From NCBI GenBank assembly GCA_947476625.1, contig CANJRA010000004.1:1-64000 (forward strand): a stretch of DNA of 64,000 nucleotides. The letters run 5' to 3'. The notes beneath the pieces are model-generated. The model searched no databases and was not told the DNA's origin. It was given only the letters and a program-made list of their open reading frames with translations. The translations under genes were made by a program, and so were the position numbers. This stretch comes from Fidelibacterota bacterium (GTDB lineage: Bacteria; Pseudomonadota; Alphaproteobacteria; Rhodospirillales; Rhodospirillaceae). Below, piece after piece: positions 46,120 through 55,608 of this stretch (positions are counted from its first letter, which is position 1; every line of letters begins with the position of its first letter).

Positions 46120-47129
46120 ACGCCTTACCGCCGCAGATTCATGCCTGGGCGACGGCCTCCTTGGGCAAGGACGCCGCCACGGCGCAGTTCACGCAATTCC
46201 CCGGCGGCGCCAATAATCTGGTCTTCGGCTGTGACGCTCCGGGCCGCAAGGTCGTGGTGAAGGCCTATCCTCAGGCAGCCAATTTGTCCGCCGACCGCTT
46301 TCAGGCGGAAACTGATTTTCTGACCTATGCCAATCAAGTAGCCGCCGCGTATGTACCCCGGCTTTATGAAACCGATGCCTCTCAACGCGTATTGGTGATG
46401 GAATTTCTGGAAGGCACACGCTTCGAGACCGATGGCGACATTCAACGCGCGGATGTCGCGCAAGCAGCGGCCTTCCTTGGCGCGCTCAATGCCGATCCGG
46501 CCCGTGCGGCAACGCAGATCAAACTACCCGCAGCCGATGGCTTCCTGACGCTGTCGGCGCACATAAGCAATGTCGACAGCCGTGTGGGCGAGCTGGCCTA
46601 CACCCATCTGCCGCAAACCTTTCAGTACGCTGCCCAAGCGTTGATTACCGAGACCCGCAACCGGTGGGACAGCGTAAAACAGACAGTCGAAACCCACCTC
46701 GCCGCGCATGCAGATTCCGACGAACTGTCGGCGGGAGAACGTTGCGTATCGCCTTCGGATTTCGGCTTTCACAACGCCATGCGCTGCAAAGACGGTGTGA
46801 AATTCTACGATTTCGAGTTTGCCGGCTGGGACGACCCCGCCAAAACGGTTGCTGATTTTTTCCTGCAGCCGCGCATTTCAGCACCGCGTGCATTTCAACA
46901 GCTTTTCGAGCAAGCGCTTGTGCATAATATCTCAGAAGAGGAACTGACGCGGCGCATGGCCTTGCTCCGCCCGCTGCTTCAACTGAAATGGGTCACGATC
47001 GTCCTTGCGGTCCTAAGGCCAGCCCGGCTGCAAGCGATGCTTGCGGTAGCGGTCGATAAGAATGTATCCACGCTCATCGAAGAACGTTTCGGCCGCGCAC
47101 AGCGGCTTTTATCTCAAGGAACCGCTTAA
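46107..47129 (+). CDS. APH/choline-kinase-like phosphotransferase
   Basis: A 340-residue protein-kinase-like fold enzyme. A lysine follows the Gly-rich strand (FPGGANNLVFGC, then KVVVKAYP), the hinge is LVMEFLEGTRF, the catalytic region reads SPSDFGFHNAM near 214 (Asp and Asn of the HxDxxxxN type, with D-F-G-F-H-N here), and YDFEFAGWDDPAK near 232 supplies the metal Asp. Starts with TTG inside the previous gene; no nearby ATG fits. Probably phosphorylates a sugar or polyol headgroup in this pathway. Confidence 0.75.
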   Translation: MRTLDALPPQIHAWATASLGKDAATAQFTQFPGGANNLVFGCDAPGRKVVVKAYPQAANLSADRFQAETDFLTYANQVAAAYVPRLYETDASQRVLVMEFLEGTRFETDGDIQRADVAQAAAFLGALNADPARAATQIKLPAADGFLTLSAHISNVDSRVGELAYTHLPQTFQYAAQALITETRNRWDSVKQTVETHLAAHADSDELSAGERCVSPSDFGFHNAMRCKDGVKFYDFEFAGWDDPAKTVADFFLQPRISAPRAFQQLFEQALVHNISEEELTRRMALLRPLLQLKWVTIVLAVLRPARLQAMLAVAVDKNVSTLIEERFGRAQRLLSQGTA

Positions 47130-47797
47130 TGGCTTACGTTGATTTTATGTCGCCCCTGCACAAGGCCACGACCCGCGACTATCTGGCGCGCGTCAATGAT
47201 CCCGAATTCCCCAAGGCTGAGGCCGCGAAGCGCGCCAAGAGCTGGGACTTCGACTATTGGGATGGCGACCGGCGCATCAATTACGGCGGCTATAAGTACA
47301 TGGAAGGCCGCTGGGCAAAAGTGGCCAAGCTGATGGTCGAGCATTACGGTTTGAAGCCCGGCGACAAAGTGTTGGACGTCGGTTGCGGCAAGGGCTTTTT
47401 GATGTTCGATTTCACGCAAGTGCTGCCGGGCATCGAGGTGCACGGATTAGATGTTTCGAGTTACGCCATTGAAAATGCCAAGCCTGAGGTCAAGTCCCTG
47501 ATCGATCAAGGCAGCGCGACGAAGCTGCACTATAAAGATAAAGAGTTCGATCTCGCGATCTCGCTCAACGCCTTTCACAACTTGTACAATTACGAGTTGG
47601 AACCCGCACTTACGGAGTTCGAGCGCGTGGCAAAGAGGAAATATATCTGCGTCGAGTCATACCGCTCGGAAGAAGAAAAAGTAAATCTGCTGTACTGGCA
47701 GGTCACCTGCGAGCAGTTCAACACGCCCAAGGAATGGGAATGGTGGTTCGACAAAACCGGCTATACCGGCGACCATTCGTTCATTTATTTCGAGTAA
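47129..47797 (+). CDS. Class I SAM-dependent methyltransferase
   Basis: A 222-residue methyltransferase with motif I VLDVGCGKGFLMFDF near 82 and VHGLDVSSYAIENAKPEV as the acidic loop and following helix. The N-terminal 70 residues (DFDYWDGDRRINYGGYKYMEGR) are characteristic of a glycan-cluster subgroup. The ATG shares one base with the previous stop. It ends 3 bases before the stop of a convergent methyltransferase. Sugar O-methylation is likely; site unknown. Confidence 0.83.
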   Translation: MAYVDFMSPLHKATTRDYLARVNDPEFPKAEAAKRAKSWDFDYWDGDRRINYGGYKYMEGRWAKVAKLMVEHYGLKPGDKVLDVGCGKGFLMFDFTQVLPGIEVHGLDVSSYAIENAKPEVKSLIDQGSATKLHYKDKEFDLAISLNAFHNLYNYELEPALTEFERVAKRKYICVESYRSEEEKVNLLYWQVTCEQFNTPKEWEWWFDKTGYTGDHSFIYFE

Positions 47798-47800
47798 GAT

Positions 47801-48928
47801 TTAATTGAAGACGCTGGGAGCTACGAACTGCCCCACGCCCAAACGTCCGGTAACGGCGCGCGCGACGGCCGGAGCCAAGGGAACATAAACCTTTGCTCCA
47901 GGGGCGATGTTCGCGGCTCCCAACACCGGCAGACCCATGTGCTGGCGGCCGACACGGGTTTGATCTTCATCGACGAAGAAATCGACCTTCGCACCGGTCT
48001 GGAGCAGCTGTGCCGCAAGCCACGTACCGGCAATCGACGTGCCAAAAATCCCGAACGTCTGTTGGGCTGCTATGTCGCGCGCTTCCGCAATCATGCGGGT
48101 TAAGCGTGCTATGCCTTCAACCGCGGCGGCGCGGTCGTTGCCGTCATCATATATGCCTGAAACAGCTTCACCCGGCGTCGCAATGGCGGACAGTTCCTTG
48201 GCGATCCAGTTGTTGCTCAGACGTTCGACGGCGTATCCGGCAGCGCTGAGTGTCCGATGCAGAATCGTGCGTGAAAAGTGCGTCACGTGGTCGGCGATAA
48301 GGAGATCGAATGGATTTTGGTGAAGGTCGGGAACTTCGATCAGGAGCCGCCCTCCCTGCGCGAGGCGAGCTTTCAGCTTCGCGAGAAAGGCCACCGGCTC
48401 GGTAATGTGCTCGAGCGAGTGCAGCATGGTGATCAGATTGAAGGTACCCGGTATGTCATCGATGTCGCCAACATAAAGCGCCTCGACGCCCGGAATGGAT
48501 TCAATGGCTTTCTTGTGGGTGTCGGACATTTCCGAGCCAGCAAGACACCATTCAGGCAGTCGCGCCGCAAATGACTTCAGCAATCCGCCATTCCCGCAAC
48601 CAACATCCAACATCCGCCCTCGGGCCGCTGGCTGCAATGTCTCGAATGCACGCTTGAGAAGCGTCATCGAACGAGCTTCGCCGAGGCCGGCGGAAAATAC
48701 CGGCTGCTCTAACCCCGACGAAAGCTGATAGATTTCATAACCGCTATAGATCTTGCCGATCTCATCCAGAAACAGCGGATCGCAGGGCTTTTGTACGACA
48801 CCGCACGCATGGCAGGCGGCAATGCCCCCCCCTGCGGGCCACGGCCGGCAATCGGAGGTAACGCGGTGAAGCGCGGCATAACCGGACAGAGACTCAGGCT
48901 CACCCTCGCAGAACAGACATCGACTCAT
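47801..48928 (-). CDS. Zinc-ribbon/SAM methyltransferase with C-terminal domain (sugar C-methyltransferase-like)
   Basis: A 375-residue three-part protein: an N-terminal zinc-binding segment (CLFC ... CHAC), a SAM domain with LDVGCGNGGLLKSF near 103 and HSLEHITEPVAFLAKL near 174, and a C-terminal Rossmann-like domain (FGIFGTSIAGTWLAAQLL near 293, then VDFFVDEDQ). This architecture is that of methyltransf_13/14 enzymes that C-methylate keto deoxysugar nucleotides. Overlaps the RmlD-like gene by ATGA. A C-methyl branched sugar is the inferred product. Confidence 0.8.
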   Translation of the reverse strand: MSRCLFCEGEPESLSGYAALHRVTSDCRPWPAGGGIAACHACGVVQKPCDPLFLDEIGKIYSGYEIYQLSSGLEQPVFSAGLGEARSMTLLKRAFETLQPAARGRMLDVGCGNGGLLKSFAARLPEWCLAGSEMSDTHKKAIESIPGVEALYVGDIDDIPGTFNLITMLHSLEHITEPVAFLAKLKARLAQGGRLLIEVPDLHQNPFDLLIADHVTHFSRTILHRTLSAAGYAVERLSNNWIAKELSAIATPGEAVSGIYDDGNDRAAAVEGIARLTRMIAEARDIAAQQTFGIFGTSIAGTWLAAQLLQTGAKVDFFVDEDQTRVGRQHMGLPVLGAANIAPGAKVYVPLAPAVARAVTGRLGVGQFVAPSVFN

Positions 48929-49773
48929 GCGCGCATACTCTCCATCAATGCCGACGCGGAAGTGATCGGGCGCCAGTTCAACTCGGCGCAGGCTCGCGCG
49001 GTATCAAGTGACGTAAAGGGTGGACGTTCGGCGGATATAATATCATCGGACGGCGGTCTGGGTTGCACGAGCGTGCGCGATGCGACTACCGCATCAGCCA
49101 TGATATTGGCGGTATCAACGTAACTCACCTCATCGGTCGCTGATAGCTGGAAGATGCCAGGAGAACGCAGGTTTAACAAACGCGCCAGCGCAGCAATAAC
49201 GCGGTCGAGCGGAATGGGCGACATGACAATGCCTAAAAACGGCATCACCACTTCGCCGCGCTGCAAGCTGTCGCGCCAGTTCCGCAGCAAGGTAGTTTGC
49301 GGCGATACGATCTTGGTTAAACGCACGACCGCGCTGTGCGCGCCTAGCGCAATGATACCGTCTTCGAGATCCCTTTTCTGACGGCCGTATTCCGACTGGG
49401 GTTGCGGCGGATCGGTTGCCGCGCGCAGGGGCCGCTGTCCGTCAAACACTAGATTGGTTGACAAAGCGACGACAAACGTACCTTCCGCCGCCAACCTGCC
49501 GGCAAGCGCCAAAGACCCTTCGACGTTGATGGCCCGCGTTGCGTCCGGCGCAGAACGGCAGGCCGCCAGGGATGTCGCGCCCGCGCAGATCACAGCCGCA
49601 GAAGCAGGTGACAGAGTGGCTCTCTCCACAGTGGCAAGGTTCAAATGGATCAGATCACCGGACGCGCTTGGCGGACGGCGCGTCGAACCGATGACATCAA
49701 TATTCGCCTGCTTAAGATGGGCGTAGAGAGCCCTGCCGATCACGCCATCCGCGCCAACGACAAGAACGGTCAT
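48925..49773 (-). CDS. RmlD-like NDP-sugar reductase (SDR)
   Basis: A 282-residue SDR of the RmlD/atypical extended type. NAD(P) motif GADGVIGRAL near 8, a Thr/Asn strand VALSTNLVFDGQRP near 102, catalytic YGRQK near 129, and TDEVSYVDTANIMAD toward the end. It would reduce a 4-keto deoxysugar nucleotide after C-methylation by the coupled gene downstream. Starts with ATG at 49773, three bases after the stop of the upstream methyltransferase gene. Confidence 0.82.
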   Translation of the reverse strand: MTVLVVGADGVIGRALYAHLKQANIDVIGSTRRPPSASGDLIHLNLATVERATLSPASAAVICAGATSLAACRSAPDATRAINVEGSLALAGRLAAEGTFVVALSTNLVFDGQRPLRAATDPPQPQSEYGRQKRDLEDGIIALGAHSAVVRLTKIVSPQTTLLRNWRDSLQRGEVVMPFLGIVMSPIPLDRVIAALARLLNLRSPGIFQLSATDEVSYVDTANIMADAVVASRTLVQPRPPSDDIISAERPPFTSLDTARACAELNWRPITSASALMESMRA

Positions 49774-49776
49774 TCG

Positions 49777-50457
49777 CTAAGAAGACTTCTTGCTGGTGCA
49801 CAGGGCTAACAGATAGTGGGCCATTTTTGTGAATCCTGTGTGCACGACTTCATCGTTCATGGTGAAAAGGAAGACGTTTTCAAAGTGGCGCTCCATGGTT
49901 GCCTTGAAATCCGGACCGGTCTTGCAATTGATATGCCCAGCGCGGCTTGGCGGCGAAGCATAAGCCTGGGATTCCAGCGATGGCATGCCGACGATCAAGG
50001 CCGCCGATGCCGTCAAAGACCGCTTTATATTTTCAATGAAGCGGTTTTCATCTTCTTTTGGAATGTGCTCGAGAACATCGAGCGAATAGGCCGCGTCAAA
50101 GTCGCCGTCCAGCGGTCCAACTAGCATGTCGTGACACTTTGCGGTGATTTTCCAGGCGGGATCCTGGCGCGATTCCATGTCCTTGATGAACAGCGGATCG
50201 TAGTCTGTGCATGTCAGGGCCGCGACTTCCTGGCGAACAATGCGCGCACAGAAACCGTCGCCGCAGCCCAGCTCAAGCACGTTTTTGCGGCCGCTCAGCA
50301 TTTTCGAGACGAATTTATAGCGCGCCATGGTGAACACTAAGCGGCGCGGGTCTTCGTGCCAGACCTGATTGTTCATGATGCCCAAACGGGTCACGCCAAA
50401 TTTTTCCGCGATCTCCACCGTGACTTGATTTACCGGGTCGCGCGTTTTGTCGGCCAT
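49777..50457 (-). CDS. Class I SAM-dependent methyltransferase
   Basis: A 226-residue methyltransferase with motif I VLELGCGDGFCARIV near 59, acidic TDYDPLFIKDME, and motif II-like AAYSLDVLEHIPKED near 120. First or second gene of the minus-strand operon with the RmlD-like and C-methyltransferase genes. The conserved N-terminal block GVTRLGIMNNQVWHEDPRRL marks a subgroup common in O-antigen clusters. Acceptor unknown. Confidence 0.82.
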   Translation of the reverse strand: MADKTRDPVNQVTVEIAEKFGVTRLGIMNNQVWHEDPRRLVFTMARYKFVSKMLSGRKNVLELGCGDGFCARIVRQEVAALTCTDYDPLFIKDMESRQDPAWKITAKCHDMLVGPLDGDFDAAYSLDVLEHIPKEDENRFIENIKRSLTASAALIVGMPSLESQAYASPPSRAGHINCKTGPDFKATMERHFENVFLFTMNDEVVHTGFTKMAHYLLALCTSKKSS

Positions 50458-50487
50458 ATACTCGCTCGTTATGTCAGGAAGCCGCGA

Positions 50488-51408
50488 TTAGCGGAACATG
50501 ATGGTTGTTTCGAATGAAACGCGGCTTTCGGCGCCGAAATTCATAGAACCGACGTGCAACGTTTTATGATTAAAGAGAATAGGCTCGCCTATCTGGCCGA
50601 CATACTGGCGCAAGCCGATGGTGCGCCAATCGACATCGGACTCGAATATAACTTTGTTACCCTGCTTCTCGCTGCGGAAAGTAGCGTTCAGAAAATGAGA
50701 GCCCGGCGCAAGTCTTAGTCCCGCCGTCGCGGCATCACCATGCACAAGAGTCCAAAGTTTGACGCGATGCGTACCGGCCGGCCGGTTCAGGTTATAGAAT
50801 TTCCAAAACCAGTCGTCTGCATGCAAACGCCCGACATCTTCACGTTTGCCCGGGCGCACAAGCCGGAAACTAATTTCCTCTTGTCCAAATTCGTCTTCGT
50901 CGTAGAGATAAAAATCGCCGAAGGTTTCGCGGAGATGGTCGAAGGCCGACATCTTCATGATTTCTCGGGTTGCATCTAAGGATAGGACACGATTGCGCTT
51001 CGACAGCAACGCCCCATGATCGTAAGGCAATTTGATTTCATGCCAGCGTTCGAGTGGCAGCGCCGTGCAGACGTCGACGAGTTCCCGCGATTGTTCGCGC
51101 GCCGCCACCAATAGACGTTCTTTGATCAAGGTGGCGATACGGGCAATCTCAATAGCAGAAAATGGTTTCACGCGACGCAGGCCGGTCTCGCCGCCGAATT
51201 TTGTTTCGTCGCGTGCGCCGCCGAAAAGATTAGCCGCCGATGCCACATCGACGCCCGCCAAAGCGGGCACATTGGCGGTGGCATAATCGTCTTGAGCGGA
51301 AATGGGAAGCTTTATGCTCGCGCCTTGCAAATGCCTGTCTCCTACTGCCACCCAGACCTCGGTCTCAGGTTGGTAAAGCCGTGCTTTCAAAGTAGTCGAA
51401 GACCCCAA
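50488..51408 (-). CDS. Possible Fe(II)/2-oxoglutarate dioxygenase (PhyH-like)
   Basis: About 306 residues. I see a possible facial triad: H-x-D in LHADDWFW near 193, a distal His in NHKTLHVGSMN near 285, and an Arg in SRVSFET for 2-oxoglutarate. This spacing suits phytanoyl-CoA dioxygenase relatives, some of which hydroxylate sugars or lipids in glycan clusters. The start is doubtful: the frame opens with TTG at 51408 and no ATG is nearby. It precedes the methyltransferase gene on the same strand. Confidence 0.6.
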   Translation of the reverse strand: MGSSTTLKARLYQPETEVWVAVGDRHLQGASIKLPISAQDDYATANVPALAGVDVASAANLFGGARDETKFGGETGLRRVKPFSAIEIARIATLIKERLLVAAREQSRELVDVCTALPLERWHEIKLPYDHGALLSKRNRVLSLDATREIMKMSAFDHLRETFGDFYLYDEDEFGQEEISFRLVRPGKREDVGRLHADDWFWKFYNLNRPAGTHRVKLWTLVHGDAATAGLRLAPGSHFLNATFRSEKQGNKVIFESDVDWRTIGLRQYVGQIGEPILFNHKTLHVGSMNFGAESRVSFETTIMFR

Positions 51409-51488
51409 ACCTGTCCAGGTATGTCATTGATTTAATGGGTCATCAGATGTTTATGCCGCCGACGTTAGTCCCACATCTGAGGACCGAC

Positions 51489-52133
51489 TCACAAAGACAA
51501 CGGATAGATATCATGAACCACTGCCCGAGCTCCAAACCCCTCTTTCTGCTGGTGTAATCCCTCGTTCAGCACCTTACCCTTTTGCTCAGTAGAGACCCCA
51601 AAATTAAAAAATGAACGAGCCGAGAAAGTTTCTCCCAGCAAATGATCAATGAGTAGGTCAAGAGCGAATAGTTCGCGGCACGCCTGAGAAGTTGCCAGGT
51701 ACTGCGTATGCACAGTATGGCCGCAATCGAAGATGACGGCTCCCGCGAGCAATAAACCCGAACTCCGCGCCTCGAACAGGCGAATATTTAGTGGAAATCG
51801 CGCGAAAAGTAGCTGCAATTCGCTTAAGGAATGAACGGGCGTAACGCCATGTCTTTCAAGCACGCTACTCAAAAGAACATGAAAGTCCTGATAGTCACTA
51901 CTCTCAACTAACTGGATATCGCTACCTCGAGCTTTTTTTATCGACCACTTTCGACCCTTACTGTAGGGAATGCGCGAGTCGAGTTTGACCGCCGCTGACA
52001 CGTCGCGTTGTATAAGCGAGCCGCCGAGGCGAATGATCGCGTAGAGATCCTCCTCCACTGGCGAGCGATGAAACACGTGCGGCACAGGCTTGTACATGCG
52101 GCCTACCGCCACCAGCGCCAGAGGCGAGATCAC
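51489..52133 (-). pseudogene. 5'-truncated FemAB-like GNAT acetyltransferase
   Basis: About 214 codons with the central and C-terminal parts of a FemAB-like GNAT family found in sugar clusters: YKPVPHVFHRSPVEEDLYAI, RDVSAAVKLDSRIPYSKGRK, and the normal end GFGARAVVHDIYPLSL. The first ~100 residues of the family are missing. The frame is open only from GTG at 52133, and just upstream the plus strand becomes another broken gene. I read it as a fragment cut at about 52130. Confidence 0.72.
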
Positions 52134-52197
52134 CCCCGACGTTTTGCCGCGCGCTTTGCGCCGGGCGTTCTCGGCCGCCGTTCGAAAAGGCGTGGTT

Positions 52198-52584
52198 ATG
52201 GAACTGAACCTTCATCACATTGGCGGCCGCTGGGGCACCATTCCTCCGATAGACACCTGGGGGAAATTCTTCGGAATGCTCAATATTACCCTCTACGAGC
52301 CGGACGACCGCTCTTATCAACAGATCCAGAGGTTGGATATGAAAAAGACGCGGGGCTACAAATCCGTGGGGCTCGTACCCCTGTGCATAGGTAGTGAGGA
52401 CAGCGAAAGCAATCTTCACCTATGCTTTGACCGAAATGCTTCAAGTATTCACCTTGCTAGTTCGAAGGAAGAGTACTTCAAATATGCCAAGGCACTTTAT
52501 GCAGAGGGGCCTCGCCGCAAAGCTCAACGCGAGAAACTGCGCGCAATCACCACGGGCTCAATCTTATGCGACAATAAACTCTAG
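52198..52584 (+). pseudogene. FkbM-type methyltransferase fragment (N-terminal part only)
   Basis: From ATG 52198, about 128 residues: LHHIGGRWGTIPPI, LYEPDDRSYQQI and LVPLCIGSEDSESNLHL match the start of FkbM-family SAM methyltransferases (DVGGR-type motif I, EPD acidic turn, ALG-like strand). The protein stops at 52584 before the LD-containing C-terminal half, so it is truncated. Family-like residues continue upstream of the ATG to about 52140, where the GNAT fragment begins on the other strand, so both genes were cut at the same place. Confidence 0.68.
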
Positions 52585-52682
52585 ACGAATTTTATCCGAA
52601 AGGCGGTTAGAGTCACCGCGAATCCACCGCCCGAGCAGATAAAGCGCCTAACACTGGATTGACGCCTCTCTTTGAAAACAGC

Positions 52683-53255
52683 ATGACCGATTTACCGAGC
52701 ACCATACCTCAGTTCATCAAGCCCCAAGAGGTTGTCGGGAACAACCTTGTGTTCCGGGATGCGAATGTCGGGGACGCCGCTTTTATTTTGGAACTGAGGA
52801 CCGACGCGGACAAAGCGAAGTACATTTCTGAAACCTCCGCCGACATTCAAAAGCAGGTTGCGTGGCTGGAGAAATACGTCAGCGATCCTTCACAGATTTA
52901 TTTCATCATTCAGGATAAGGACCGGACGCCGGTCGGCACCGTGCGGCTTTACGACCAGCAAGGCGATTCGTTCTGCTGGGGCTCCTGGATCATGAAGGCG
53001 GGCGCGCCCAGCAGCTATTCGATTGAATCGGCGCTTATGATCTATCATTACGCGCGGGCATTGGGATTTACGAAGTCTCATTTCGATGTGCGCAAGGAGA
53101 ACACCTCGGTGTGGAAGTTCCACGAGCGGTTTGGCGCCAGGCGTATCAGCGAGACCGACATCGATTACTTCTTCGCGATCGACGCCGACGCTATCGCCGC
53201 ATCCCTGGACCGCTACGCGAAATTCTTGCCCAATGGCATCCGTATCGTCCCGTAA
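52683..53255 (+). CDS. GNAT-family N-acetyltransferase
   Basis: A 190-residue GNAT of the RimJ/RimL type. The acetyl-CoA core includes LVFRDANVGDAAFILELRTD, YFIIQDKDRTPVGTVRLYD and the late helix FDVRKENTSVWKFHERFGA. The ATG at 52683 is preferred over TTG 52659. With the cupin and aminotransferase at 42-43.5 kb it could N-acetylate a 3-amino sugar nucleotide, although it is distant from them. Confidence 0.82.
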   Translation: MTDLPSTIPQFIKPQEVVGNNLVFRDANVGDAAFILELRTDADKAKYISETSADIQKQVAWLEKYVSDPSQIYFIIQDKDRTPVGTVRLYDQQGDSFCWGSWIMKAGAPSSYSIESALMIYHYARALGFTKSHFDVRKENTSVWKFHERFGARRISETDIDYFFAIDADAIAASLDRYAKFLPNGIRIVP

Positions 53256-53375
53256 CGGGCCGGAAAAACGCGCTAATGCTGGATTTTCCACGCCGGCGGG
53301 GGACGTGACACCCCATCAACCCATTGATATATAGGTTTGAGACAAGCGGGCGGCGGCAAAGCTGGCCGTCACATT

Positions 53376-54674
53376 ATGTCGCCAGTCGAACCTGCATCTT
53401 CCTACCGCGATTTCCTTGCCCAGCCTAACGACGGCAGCTACTACCCGGGGCATGCGACCGTCATCGTGCGGGTCGCAGGTAAAGTCTACATCGTCGATCC
53501 GGTTCTGATGCGGCCGCTGTTGCGGGACTCATGGGTGTTCTATCCTGAGAATATCGTCGATCCGCTGCACTTTGAGGTCGACGGGGTTTTCATCAGTCAC
53601 TTCCATGAAGACCACTACGACCCGAACGCGCTGAAATTGATGCGGCCCGGCACACCGATCTATGTGACCAAGGGCCGCGCGGTGCTGGAAGAGCAATTGC
53701 GCGCAGGCGGCTTCAACGTTCAGCCTATCGAGCCGATGCAGCCCATGGAAATCGCGCCGGGCGTCACGGCTTTGGCAATGCCGTCCGAATACAATCAAAT
53801 CGACTCATCGTTCATCATCAAAGGCAATGGTTTCAGTGTCTATCAGGGTAATGATAACTTCCTGACCGAAGCAACACTGAGCCGCGCGCGCGAACTGATG
53901 GGCCGCATCAACCACGCGTATATCCCTTACGCCTATATCTGGTGGTACCCAATTTGTCTGGCGAGCATTTCCGCCGAAGAACGTCACCGGGAGCTGCACC
54001 GCTTGATGGACAAGCACCTAGAGATCGGCATCAGTCACGGCGAGATTCTCGGCGCGGATATGATTGTCCCGTGCGGCGGCAACCTCGTGTTCCACGACAA
54101 TGTCGATTCCGAGGTCAACAAGGCGGTCTACTCACCGTTGCAGTTCAAGGAATACGCCGAACGTACACATCCGGACATCGCCAAGAAAATTTTCCCGCTT
54201 TTTGCCGGTGACTACGCACACAACGTGGACGACCGGCCGAAAATCGTAACGGCCGGCTTGACCTCAGAGCAGCACCGCAAGGGCATGGCTGCGCGGCTTA
54301 AGGAGCATGCCGCGCAGGTAGGATACGTCGCCCCGCCCCCGCAAAAGGTCGGCGAGAAGGATTTGGACTTTTTGAAGCCGCGCCTGGCGGCTCTCGCCGC
54401 CGCCGACCTATCATACGATCTGCTATTCCAACGAGACGGCGATATGAGCCAGGGCATTCTGGTTCAGCTGCCGGAGAAAAAAGTCTCCGTCAGCAATCGC
54501 GTTACGGATACGCGCCCGTGGATCCGGTTCGAGGTCGACCCCCTGGTGTATGATGCCTGGACGGACGGCACGGAAAAGTTCGAGGTCATGTTGGAAACCT
54601 CGCGCTTCCGCGTCCACCGCCAGCCCGAGAAGCACGATCCGCGCATTTGGGAAGTTCTGCGCCTGGATTTGTGA
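53376..54674 (+). CDS. MBL-fold metallohydrolase
   Basis: A 432-residue protein with a metallo-beta-lactamase fold. The metal motif HFHEDHYD (HxHxDH) is near 72, after a strand VDGVFIS. Further metal-binding residues appear as YQGNDNF near 151. The C-terminal 130 residues form an extra domain (FLKPRLAALAA; WIRFEVDPLVYDAW). It resembles UlaG/CMAH-type lactonases or hydroxylases. Start at ATG 53376 rather than TTG 53337. Converges on the SDR at 54.7 kb with a 4-base gap. Confidence 0.75.
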   Translation: MSPVEPASSYRDFLAQPNDGSYYPGHATVIVRVAGKVYIVDPVLMRPLLRDSWVFYPENIVDPLHFEVDGVFISHFHEDHYDPNALKLMRPGTPIYVTKGRAVLEEQLRAGGFNVQPIEPMQPMEIAPGVTALAMPSEYNQIDSSFIIKGNGFSVYQGNDNFLTEATLSRARELMGRINHAYIPYAYIWWYPICLASISAEERHRELHRLMDKHLEIGISHGEILGADMIVPCGGNLVFHDNVDSEVNKAVYSPLQFKEYAERTHPDIAKKIFPLFAGDYAHNVDDRPKIVTAGLTSEQHRKGMAARLKEHAAQVGYVAPPPQKVGEKDLDFLKPRLAALAAADLSYDLLFQRDGDMSQGILVQLPEKKVSVSNRVTDTRPWIRFEVDPLVYDAWTDGTEKFEVMLETSRFRVHRQPEKHDPRIWEVLRLDL

Positions 54675-54678
54675 TCGG

Positions 54679-55608
54679 CTACGCGCGCAGGAAACTTTGA
54701 TATTCGGCCGCCAACCCCTGCTCCATGGTAGTTTGCGGCTTGAAGCCGATCTCCGCGCCTATTTTAGCGATGTCCAAGGCCAAGTCGTATTTCGGCTTTG
54801 TGCGGTCGCCATATTCGAGCGGTAAAGATTTTCCCGAGATCCGAATGACCATCTCGGCCATGGATTTTATGGAGAGCGGCTCGCCGCCACCGAGATTGAA
54901 AACACCAGGCCGCTTTTCTTCCAGTGATTTCAGGACGGCATCCGCCGCATCCTCTACATAGATATAGTCCCGCAAGTCGCTACCGTCGCCAGCGATGCGC
55001 AGCGATTTGCCTTCGATGGCGTTACGCAGAAAGACTGTGGATGCGCGGCGAATGGTTTCGCCGGGACCGTAAATGCTTGAACACCGTAAATGCGTTACAA
55101 CCGCCTTACGCTCCAGGGCGAAAACTTGCAGGAACTTCTCGCTCGCCAGCTTGCTGGCACCGTAATAGCTATCGGGTGCGGTTGGATGCGCTTCACTGAT
55201 AGGATAGGTGCGTGGGGCACCATAGACTTCCATAGAACTGACATTGACGATCTGTTCTAGGTTCTCGCGCAAGGCTCCCACCAGCGCGATCATCGTCAAG
55301 AGGTTGCCAGACAATTGGGCTTCAAGCGACGCCCCGTCGATTTGCGCTGCAAGATGTATCAGCTGGCGAAAGGGACCGAACTTCGAGATAGCCGCATTGA
55401 TAGTCTCCGGCTGCGTTAAATCGACGACCGCCGTAACTAAATGCGGCGACGCGACTTGCTCCATCAACCTCGCGAGCGCATCGGGTCGCCGGCCCAAAGC
55501 GCACGTCGGAATACCCCGTGCGGCGAGCTGGCGGATGACCGCCTGGCCTAAATGCCCGGTCGCGCCTGAAACCAAGACACGGTTCACGTCACGCGCTCCT
55601 TGAACCAT
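54679..55608 (-). CDS. NAD-dependent epimerase/dehydratase (extended SDR)
   Basis: A 309-residue extended SDR with GATGHLGQAV near 15, NVSSMEVYG near 119, catalytic YGASK near 149, YGPGETIRR and the late NLGGGEPLS. The ATG at 55608 overlaps the upstream SDR by 25 bases; a GTG at 55587 overlapping as GTGA gives a cleaner Rossmann start and is equally likely. Second of two SDR genes in tandem, probably a paralog pair acting on successive sugars. Confidence 0.83.
   Translation of the reverse strand: MVQGARDVNRVLVSGATGHLGQAVIRQLAARGIPTCALGRRPDALARLMEQVASPHLVTAVVDLTQPETINAAISKFGPFRQLIHLAAQIDGASLEAQLSGNLLTMIALVGALRENLEQIVNVSSMEVYGAPRTYPISEAHPTAPDSYYGASKLASEKFLQVFALERKAVVTHLRCSSIYGPGETIRRASTVFLRNAIEGKSLRIAGDGSDLRDYIYVEDAADAVLKSLEEKRPGVFNLGGGEPLSIKSMAEMVIRISGKSLPLEYGDRTKPKYDLALDIAKIGAEIGFKPQTTMEQGLAAEYQSFLRA

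Noticed and set aside
51958-52419. 153-codon minus frame across the broken-gene junction
   Set aside because: It runs out of frame through the GNAT fragment and antisense to the FkbM fragment; it does not restore the missing N-terminus.
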